Shown: positions 55,961 to 64,000 of the stretch, piece after piece
How positions within the stretch are numbered: the first letter of the stretch is position 1
Layout of the letters: each line of letters starts with the position of its first letter
Source of the DNA: Zygnema cylindricum
Taxonomy: Eukaryota; Streptophyta; Zygnematophyceae; Zygnematales; Zygnemataceae
Direction: 5' to 3'
Length of the DNA stretch: 64,000 bases
Assembly (NCBI GenBank): GCA_037447655.1
Contig: JBBHKE010000221.1
Coordinates: 74,072 to 138,071 of the forward strand
The notes under the pieces: model-generated
Databases searched by the model: none
What the model saw: the letters and a program-made list of their open reading frames with translations, nothing else
Told to the model about the DNA's origin: nothing
Program-made: the position numbers and the translations under genes

Positions 55961-58352
55961 TTTGTTCTTTTTAATGAATGCAAAAAGACAAAATATAAGA
56001 AATCGTTTACTTTTCATTGTTAGTTGAATTTGTTTGAAATTTTTTGAAAAAAAATTACACGTGCGAAAATACGAATTTCTATTTGCTTAGTGAAAATTCT
56101 TTGTTTTAAATCACATCGCCTATTTGGTTTAAAGAAAATTTTAAAGATGACGTTTTTTGGTGTGGTTGCGGGTTGAATAACACAAAACGATAACATATTG
56201 TATATTCTAAGGGCACTTTCCACGTGATAAAGTCCGGATTTTTTAATCATTTTCCTCCAAAACTTAGCCCTCAACCATAAAATCCGCAACTGTACCAAGT
56301 TTTTTTTTTATCACGGTTTAATTTGCGTAACCTTGAAAATTTAAATATACCACAGTTTGTTGTCTAGCGGGATTTAGTTTGTCGTCTAGCGCATTTCGAC
56401 CCACTTTCGTGTCTTTGAAGCTCATCTTCAAACTTGTAATAAAATCACATTGGGAGGTGATTTTTAATAAAGTTCAATGATGTGCGCAAATAGGCAAATG
56501 ATGTCGCATGCATCGGAGGTTTTGACAAATTTTGTGCGCGGTTTACCAAAAAAAGTACCCACTGCATGTTTCTTGGTGGTGCATGACTGTGTGTGACTTT
56601 CTTCCTTGTGTTTTTTTCCATATAGCGTCTGTGGAGGGGTTTCGACCAACATACGCCATTTCGCAAAAGCAAAGTTTGTGAAAGCCCCTCTTTCTCTCTC
56701 CCTCTCCCACTACCGCGTTTATCTCACAAATCTTTCAATGAAAAATGTCAATAATGGTATTAAAAGGAAGATCTCTGAGCGTATTTTAATGGCAAGTAGA
56801 TTGAGAAAGGACTAAAAAATCAACATCGGGAAAGCATGGCAGAAAGTGTTAGAATTTGTGACGTTGACGTTGTCATAATTGAGCGTGACGTCGAAATGTC
56901 ACAAATCCTAAACATGTACAGTGTCAAGTAACAAGGCGTCTACAACCGTCACAAATTACACCCACGTCTACATCCGTTACAATCTAAAGTAACCATTTCA
57001 TTTCTTTACATCGGAATGCTTGGAAACATAGTTCAATAGTAGGTGAAAGTAGGCCCATACAATATGCCTATTGTATGCAAAACATGCAATATGACCTTAA
57101 GACCTATATTGTATTTGGACCTATTCGGAGAATGAAAACATTCGGACCAAAAATTGGACCAATTAAAACATTCCGACCAAAAAAAAATTATTACACTGTC
57201 AGATTCAGACAATCCAATGGTCTCTTATCAAAGAAGCGTTGTAAGAAGATCACATGAAAAGCCCACAACACAACTTACGATAAATTTATCCACCAAAGGC
57301 CTACCATAAAAATGCCTACTTTCGAACTATGCTTTGAAAGTGTACGTAAAATCTTTGCTAAAAAACAAAGTTAAAAGACTAAGTTTCGGTAACATAAGGA
57401 TGTGCCCTAAATTCGTCGATGACGCAAAATGTACTTCACCTTTTTCGATTTTGTGCGGTTGAAACTTACGCTGTACGAAGCTAGGTTTTACACGAAAATG
57501 ACAAAAAAAAACGCTTACTTTGGCACAGGGAGACATACCCTTATTTGGCTTTGGAAGTCGAGACCCACGAAACCCACACACCTGGCGAAACTTGTAAGCC
57601 TAGTTGTTCAATACGCGCGTTTTTTTCATTTTTTCCAGTTTCTACGTATTGTACGTGACTTTTCTAAAATACGCAGAAAAACGTCTACTTTAAACTGAAA
57701 CTGACATTTTACGGGAACTAAAAAACAAAATACTGTAACTGTTAGATTTTTTACGCAAGCTGTACAGTAGTTTACAAAAAAGATTCGATGCACGTATCCG
57801 TACTTTCTGTTCAGTAAACCGAACAGAATGTACATGGATTGTACGGGAAAATAATGTGACGTCTACAAATATTTCCAAAAAGAGACGTTGTGGCGTCACA
57901 CTATTTGAGCAGGTGAGTTCAAATTTTGTACGGGCGTCTACTTCAAATTTCAAAAAGAAGCCGCCATTATTACTTGAACGGCTGAACGCGAAAAATCACA
58001 GAAGACGCCATTATCGACGCCACGACAGTAGTTAGTAAACTGTTAAATAAAGAAGATTTAGAGTAAAAATAGTTAAAGGACATACATGTATTTTTTTTTT
58101 TTTTTCTAATGTGATTGTTTTTTTTTTTTATCAATGTGTTACGTCGTGCAATGTTGAATGATGAAAAATTGAATCTGCATATGGCCTAAAATTTGTATTT
58201 TTGAAGTTGCATGCTCTCGGAGAGGTAGAGAGAGAAGGCCATGGCTGCCTGTCTGTGGATAGGCAATTTTTTATAACAAAAATAAGTTTCGCGGGAGTTG
58301 AACCTCCGCCTGTGTACGTTGTCTAGTATATACCAGCAATCATCTTTAACTA
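55961..58352. other. Intergenic, no supported gene
   Basis: Short open frames only, none with a motif. 56860-56960 repeats GTGACGTTGACG/CGTCGAAATGTCAC words related to the element at 8.5-9.1 kb. A short T-arm-like sequence (GGAGGTTCAACTCCCGC, minus strand ~58288-58304) is present without a full tRNA fold. Confidence 0.45.
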
Positions 58353-58889
58353 CACCGCCAATCGTTATTAGCATGTAAGTTTTTCTAGCGTACAAAAATA
58401 ATTACCGTGGTGTACGCTATTTAAGAATTTGAAAATTTTAGAAAAAAATCATACATTCTAATTGTTTGGTTATGGTAATTTGGATCTTTGAAAAAAAAAA
58501 TGTTGGTCGCAAACATGCTTACACTAATATAGGTCTCCGTACAAAATCTGAAAAATCGTACACAAATCGTACATTCACACGGTCGAAACGCGGCTGTCGG
58601 ACGAATATGTGCGAGAGAGATTTTTTACAACGTGGTTTTTTTTCCTTTAACAACGCACATTCTCATGCGTCCGCGGTTACTAAAACTAATTTATTGTACT
58701 TTTTAACTTAAAAAGGTACATTTATGTACGGTCTGACACTGACCGTACACCACTTTATTTAAGAGACAACGTACTGAAAATAACCCTAAATAGAATAAGA
58801 AAAAAATAGAATGAACTACACTTATGGAGATAAAGAAAAAAAAAACGGGACGGAATTAGCGTACGCAACGCTAATAACGATTGGCGGTG
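58353..58889. mobile_element. MITE M2 copy, TA target site
   Basis: TIRs CACCGCCAATCGTTATTAGC and GCTAATAACGATTGGCGGTG are flanked by TA (58351-58352, 58890-58891). The interior shares the ordered M2 blocks (CATACATTCTAATTG, CACTAATATAGGT, TTTAACTTAAAAAGGTAC). 537 bp. Confidence 0.85.
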
Positions 58890-58939
58890 TAGTTGTTGTA
58901 CATGTTCGATGCATATAGTGGGTGTGGTAATAATATAAG

Positions 58940-59250
58940 GGAATTGCTAATCGCAGAGACGATTTTTGCTGCGCGCAGGTAGTTGTCAGAAATTGTACAA
59001 TTTAAGTACAATTTCGTACAGGCTACGTACCTTTAATTTCATATATGACGGTCAATCCGTCGAACAACTATGATTGGCGGAATAATGTACCGGCGGTTAA
59101 AAAAGTGTCGCGCTTACAAACGTCGACCGTCATAAAAAAAAAAAAAATCACACAGCCGGCGCAGGTTTAGTGTAACAAAACTGCGACAGCCTCATATAAA
59201 TAAAACGGCTGCGCGCAGATAGTTTTACTGCAAAAATGAAATCAACCCGA
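58940..59250. repeat. Copy of the 29-31 kb foldback arm
   Basis: GGGAATTGCTAATCGCAGAG, TATGACGGTCAATCCGTCGA, CGCTTACAAACGTCGACCGT and AACAAAACTGCGACAGCCTC follow the same order as 29322-29600. No mirrored second arm is obvious here. Confidence 0.55.
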
Positions 59251-59464
59251 GAACCGTAACATTGAATTTGGACACATATTAAAAGACGACGTACAACATG
59301 TGTAAACTCGCACGAAAGCAAATAAATTTCGTACAAAATAAAAATGCGTACCCGACTACCCGCGTATAAATATCGATGAAACTAAAATGACACGTAGTCA
59401 CGTCCACGGTGGACGTGACAACGAGTTGATTTCATTTTTGTGGCTAACGTGAAGTGATAAACTA

Positions 59465-60000
59465 CACCGACAATCGCTATTAGCGTGTACGTTTGATTAG
59501 CGTATACTATTATTTAGCGTGGTGTACGCTAATTAAGAATTTGAAAATTTTGGAAAAAATCATACATTCTAATTGTTTACTAATGCTAATTTGGGTCTCT
59601 GAAACAAATAAATGTCGGTCGCAATCATGTAAACACTAATAATTATACCCGTACAATTATTTTTAAATCGTACGCCGTCACGTAAAACATTCATACTTAC
59701 ATGTCAGATTATTTTATCACAGTTAAGCGTCGGCGCTACGCCGTAAAGTTTATATTTTTTTTCCAGTTGTAAGAAGTGTAATTTGTACGGTTGTAATGTT
59801 AACGCAACGCTTGTTGTATAAAAAGTTGGTCGCTTGTCCGTTGTACCTCGATAATGTACGTTAATTTGGGTTCTTTACTCTAATAATGTCGCGATGTTTT
59901 GTTTAATTAGAGTGAATTTATGGTAATATGTGTGTTAACTCTAAAATGGTTGCATTTATGTTTGTCTCTTAGGCTTGTGACCGGTATTAGCGTTAATGTT
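59465..60000. mobile_element. MITE M2, left end only
   Basis: TA then CACCGACAATCGCTATTAGC and the M2 block TTAAGAATTTGAAAATTTTG / CATACATTCTAATTGTTTAC, nearly as in the copy at 58353. I could not place a right terminus. Confidence 0.5.
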
Positions 60001-60620
60001 ATGACGTATTAGAGTAAATTCTGATTCTAAATTGGTCCAAAATGTACAATCACTGCAATCACCTCGTCTCAAGCTTATATTGATTGGTCGCCTAAAATTA
60101 CACGTGTTCAATTTTATATCCACGCAAACTTTACGGCTCCAGCACGACGTCACAAAAACCGCCTGTCATACCCGCCACCATTCCAAAAACGATCCGTACA
60201 TACAATTAGGAACAGGCAGTTACCATGGCTCTTTCATTAAAATCGTCCGTCGCCTCCCTCCCTCAAAACTCACAAATTTTTTGAAACTTTCCCGCTTTCT
60301 CTGTCATCTAAAAATATTGGGTTAACCCACTGACACGCCAAATATTAAAATTCAAATTTTGAAAACCGAAAGTACAAGGAAAGGTTTCCCTCCTTTTTGT
60401 CCCAAATGTTTTTAGTTTTATTTGGTATATATATCCGGCGTTCAGTCCAACAAAGGCACTCTCTTACCACATTCTCCATTTACCTAGGCTTTTGCATCCT
60501 TTTTCTATCACGACATTTTTTTTATATTTGCAAATATGTGGCCTATTACTTCCCATATTACCACCTTTTTAGGGTCCAAAAACACCACTACGGATGGATT
60601 AGTGCCACCTCTTGCCGTAG

Positions 60621-60906
60621 AGGATATGGAAACCTAAAGGACCCGACCCACCGAATGAAGAACTGAAATCACCCGATGTGGACCCCCTCGTGGAAGGTGC
60701 TATTACACGAAATTTGGACTCACTGTGTGATAAATACGGGAATGTCTCGGTGTCGGTCCGAAAACTTCAACAAGTTTCAACGAAGATTACTCGACTTCGA
60801 GTAATCAATTGGATGATCGCAGATTGACTCGAGAATGGAAACGAACTGCTCGTCCTGAGGACTATTAAGAAGTTCCCGCAACACTTTACGGGGGTGTATT
60901 GTACAA
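60621..60906 (+). pseudogene. Possible coding exon with an in-frame TGA
   Basis: The frame after the TAG at 60618 reads through PKGPDPPNEELKSPDVDPLV and SVRKLQQVSTKITRLRVINW to a TGA at 60825-60827. It then continues LENGNELLVLRTIKKFPQHF up to a donor-like GTAAGA at 60907. The composition looks protein-like but I recognise no family. No ATG starts the frame; AG just before 60621 could be an acceptor. It lies 0.7 kb upstream of the repeat-bearing gene and a TATATATA (60427-60434) lies upstream, so it could be an upstream exon of that gene. Confidence 0.35.
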
Positions 60907-61139
60907 GTAAGAGCTTTTACCATTGTCCTTACCTTCATATTGCAATCCCCGGTTGCCTAATTTATGTGTCGCATTTCCTACTGTTTGTAATTGAATTTTT
61001 GTTATTGAATATCTTGTATATTTGATTCTAACTCCCTCGTATTGCATGTTTGTGTATGCCCTATTATTTCCTTCTTCCACCTCGTGTCGTTATCATGGTT
61101 GGTTGTGTTTTTAGGGGAATAATATTTGTGTTGTGAGTG

Positions 61140-61262
61140 AAACATATGGACCAGCGACGACATGGTGTCGTCGCCTGAATGTGGTGAATTTAAGGCGGTT
61201 TCACCGGAGTTTCGGGAAATGTTGGAGAAATGGAAAAGGCGACGACAATGCGTCATCGCCTT
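61140..61262. repeat. GCGACGAC hairpin pair upstream of the repeat-bearing gene
   Basis: AGCGACGACATGGTGTCGTC and AGGCGACGACAATGCGTCAT followed by CGCC are two short inverted repeats built on the GCGACGAC word. The same word builds four hairpins after the gene. Such subterminal words are typical of plant CACTA elements, where they bind the element's own regulatory protein. Confidence 0.5.
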
Positions 61263-61620
61263 AACGTTGGAAGTTTCCAAACAAGGCTTCAAGTCGGTTA
61301 ATCGTGTAGGCGTCATTATAACGTAACGTCTAAGAAATGTCGAACAAGCGACGCAACCAATATTGAAAGTGCGTGGTAAATGAAACGTGGAACATATTGT
61401 TACGTTTTGTCGCCCCACCGTTGGAATAGTTGAACGCATGGGTAAGGTGATGAAATACTTCAGTGCACGACCATACATAAGGTAAGTACCACTCGCACCA
61501 AATCGTATTTTTTTACAGTATTAAAGTAGGGTTTTATGAAATCATTGTTTAGTTTCTCCTTTCTTTTTCCTTAGCCGCGTCCTCTTCAGTTCTTTTTACA
61601 CGCGTCTTTGAAGCTACGCC

Positions 61621-63782
61621 ATGGAGGCTAGCAACAAGCAATTTAGGAGACCACGTACCGTGAGGGCTAGAAGCCGTCGCTGTCCTCCCCTTGTCACGGC
61701 AACCGCGGAAGAGTTAGCGAGGCAACGGGAGGCGGCAACCCTGTTAGCTATTGGATGGGAAGGAGGAGAGAGAGAAGGGAAGGAAAAGGAGGCATCTGTT
61801 GAGGTGAGTAGGGAGGAGGAGGTAGTAGGTGAGGAAAGAAGGGGAAAAAATGCGACGGTTGAGGAGGGGGAGGGAAGTGAGGCGGGGGGAGGAGTAGAGA
61901 GGAGGAGTAGGAGGCTAAAAAAGAAAAAGAGGGTTTTTCATGAGAGGGAGGAGGAAGGAGGTGAGGTGGGGAGCGAAGAGAATACATTGAGTGGGGAGGA
62001 AGGGGGGGAGGCGGCATTAGGTGAGGAAGGAAGGGAGGCGACGGTTGAGGAGGGGGAGGGAAGTGAGGCGGGGGGAGGAGTAGAGAGGAGGAGTAGGAGG
62101 CTAAAAAAGAAAAAGAGGGTTTTTCATGAGAGGGAGGAGGAAGGAGGTGAGGTGGGGAGGGATGAGAATACATTGAGTGGGGAGGAAGGGGGGGAGGCGG
62201 CATTAGGTGAGGAAGGAAGGGAGGCGACGGTTGAGGAGGGGGAGGGAAGTGAGGCGGGGGGAGGAGTAGAGAGGAGGAGTAGGAGGCTAAAAAAGAAAAA
62301 GAGGGTTTTTTATGAGAGGGAGGAGGAAGGAGGTGAGGTGGGGAGGGATGAGAATACATTGAGTGGGGAGGAAGGGGGGGAGGCGGCATTAGGTGAGGAA
62401 GGAAGGGAGGCGACGGTTGAGGAGGGGGAGGGAAGTGAGGCGGGGGGAGGAGTAGAGAGGAGGAGTAGGAGCGTAAAAAAGAAAAAGAGGGTTTTTCATG
62501 AGAGGGAGGAGGAAGGAGGTGAGGTGGGGAGGGATGAGAATACATTGAGTGGGGAGGAAGGGGGGGAGGCGGCATTAGGTGAGGAAGGAAGGAAGGCGAC
62601 GGTTGAGGGGGGGGAGGGAAGTGAGGCACGGAATAAGTTAGAGAGGAGGAGGGAAATAAAGTTAGGAAAAGAGAAAGGTAGTCATTGGAGTGACGAGGAT
62701 TATGTCCCCTCAACTTCTTGTTGCGACGAGAGCATTGTGGATGGGGAGGAACCGCCGGATGAGAAGCATGCCCCCGAGATAGAACATCCCACGGATATTC
62801 GGGTATGGAAGGATGTGGATGAGGCCGCCACCGAGGACGAGCAAAGTCCGGACAGCAAGGGACGACAACGAGAGGATGAATACACGGATGATGACGACGT
62901 GTTCGTGGTTCCTCCATCACCGAATAGGGAGAGAGGCATTGTAGTAGGTAATCCGGGTCCTCAAGCTCCATACCGAGTTGAGGATCCGGATTGGTATTTT
63001 CCACCTCCCACGAGAGAGGAGGAAATGGACAGTTTTGTGCCCCGTGAGAGGAGGAAATGGACAGTTTTGTGCCCTGGGCCGAGCATTTCATTCCGGTTGC
63101 TGAATGGCCGGAACATTGGAGGTACGGTGAACCTCGCCCCCTAAACCCGAGGGAAAATCCTCGTCCGGAAATTCTCGACATCCCACCAGATGTCCCCGCT
63201 CATCCGACGTGGCTCTTCATTGACGGTGAGGACCGTGGCTTGACGTTTGCCCACATACAGCAATTTGATCCGGCCGATCCACGGCATACGTGGATTGTTC
63301 ACGACGACCGCGGATTTCAAGAGAATGTTCCCGCCTTATTACGGCTTCACCATCCGTGGGACCCCCGATTATACACCTTCCTAAAGTATTGTCGAAAATC
63401 GCCAAAAGTAATGGCTTTGCGAGAGGCTCGTACTTCGATTCTACATAAGTTCCGAAATCTTCAAGTCCGGCGACCCCGTTTATGCAAAATCCCAAGGGTT
63501 CGACGTCCGATTACCCCACCTCTACCACCGACGGAAGAGGATTGGCAAAGAATAATTGAGACACTCACTAATCAATTGGTCGCCCAACAAGAACAAGTGG
63601 CGAGGCTCACTCGGGAGTTGTCCCAAAAAAAATCTGCGGTAATCGGTATGTTTTCTATTTGTTATTATTTTCATTTCCCCTTCTTTTCTTATCTTGTCGC
63701 CGCTAACCCACCCACTCACAATGTTTTTGTTATTAATTTGTTGTTTTTGTTTAATATAGCGACGACAAAGGCTCGTCTGTAA
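61621..63782 (+). CDS. Gene with four 62-residue acidic repeats and the WPE/WD domain (frame broken by 32-bp duplication)
   Basis: An ATG at 61621 opens 507 codons: a basic N-terminus (KQFRRPRTVRARSRRCPP), then four tandem 62-residue units (EEGEGSEAGGGVERRSRRLK...VFHEREEEGGEVG), then an acidic part (EYTDDDDVFVVPPSPNRERG). At 63013-63076 a 32-bp segment is duplicated in tandem, which shifts the frame to an early stop at 63144. The frame from the second copy (63057) continues with WAEHFIPVAEWPEHWRYGEP, VPAHPTWLFIDGEDRGLTFA, LRLHHPWDPRLYTFLKYC and VMALREARTSILHKFRNLQV, then a coiled-coil-like end (LTNQLVAQQEQVARLTRELS). A plausible 114-bp intron (63646-63759, GTATGT...ATATAG) precedes the last seven codons. 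The middle domain is shared with the chromovirus extra ORF at 38.4-39.6 kb. The basic/acidic repeats suggest a nuclear, DNA-associated protein, but function is unknown. Confidence 0.7.
61852..62640 (+). repeat. 186-bp coding tandem repeat, four units plus a partial fifth
   Basis: GCGACGGTTGAGG recurs at 61852, 62038, 62224, 62410 and 62596, exactly 186 bp apart. The units are almost identical at DNA level (single changes such as AGCGAAGAG/AGGGATGAG, TTTCATGAG/TTTTATGAG, AGGAGGCTA/AGGAGCGTA). 186 bp is 62 codons, so the frame is kept. Purine-rich. The near identity implies recent amplification or homogenisation. Confidence 0.95.
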
Positions 63783-63866
63783 AGCAGCGACAAATTCTAA
63801 TCGTGGCTGAACCATGATTCTCAAAGAGTTATGCTTTACGCCGATTGTTAACAAAGTGGTGAAAGC

Positions 63867-64000
63867 TGTTTGTCGTTGAATTAGCGATGACAGATTATCG
63901 TCGCCTATTTCAGCAACGATAGGTTCTCGTCGCTGAAAAAGGCGACGACTATGTGTTTTCGCTAATTCAGCGACTATAGCAGCTCGTCGCTGAAATGGGC
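63867..64000. repeat. Hairpin array of GCGACGAC words, running off the window
   Basis: Four imperfect hairpins in a row, for example TTAGCGATGACAGATTATCG+TCGCC and TTCAGCGACTATAGCAGCTC+GTCGCTGAA. The window ends inside the array, so the element terminus is not seen. Confidence 0.7.

Noticed and set aside
58267-58340. Possible tRNA on the minus strand (GGAGGTTCAACTCC)
   Set aside because: A T-arm-like stem is present but I could not find acceptor, D-arm and anticodon stems at the right spacing; it overlaps a MITE edge.
61748-63181. 477-residue Pro/Ser-rich open frame on the minus strand
   Set aside because: It is the exact antisense of the purine-rich 186-bp repeats; PPPPLPPH-type repeats arise from reading GGAGG units backwards. 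No independent motif or start context.

Overview
The window is repeat-rich DNA from the nuclear genome of a plant-lineage eukaryote (streptophyte: a land plant or charophyte alga; I cannot name the species). The evidence is a leucine-rich-repeat receptor-kinase locus with short phase-conserved LRR exons and GT-AG introns, chromodomain Ty3/gypsy elements, several Ty1/copia families, a TRIM, and many TA-flanked MITEs. The DNA is AT-rich. There are no operons, no rRNA, no convincing tRNA gene and no CRISPR array. Two runs of ten N (23487-23496, 49207-49216) mark assembly gaps.

Layout. 0.3-7.4 kb: a minus-strand LRR receptor-like kinase locus (LRR exons, proline-rich hinge, transmembrane exon, kinase glycine-loop exon). 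It looks broken by frameshifts and carries an intact 529-bp TRIM with a 5-bp target duplication. 8-10 kb: a pair of inverted Harbinger-like elements and a ~190-bp tandem repeat. 10.5-12 kb: a copia LTR. 15-21 kb: a decayed minus-strand copia element whose two LTRs record a MITE insertion at TA. 21.9-29 kb: a chromovirus fragment fused to a gag-only copia element on the plus strand. 29-35 kb: a large foldback and a cluster of nested MITEs. 35.6-36.4 kb: the 3' end of a LINE-like element. 37.9-53.9 kb: two copies of a minus-strand chromovirus. One is split between protease and RT by a 4.3-kb gag-only copia-type element with a perfect target duplication; the other carries a perfect solo LTR. 54-60 kb: mostly degraded DNA-transposon sequence. 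60.6-64 kb: a plus-strand gene with four near-identical 186-bp coding repeats, flanked by hairpin arrays built on a GCGACGAC motif.

How it fits together. Almost everything is mobile DNA, so coding regions are gag, protease, RT, RNase H and integrase remnants. The most interesting signal is an unrecognised domain (WPE-W near its start, WD in the middle, Ala/Arg-rich end). It occurs in the extra ORF downstream of the chromodomain integrase (38.4-39.6 kb) and again in the repeat-bearing gene at 61.6-63.8 kb. Its tail also survives in a third chromovirus fragment at 22.4 kb. A second strong signal is that three copia-type leaders carry a primer-binding site complementary to the anticodon arm of initiator tRNA-Met, and the ATG inside it is where gag starts.
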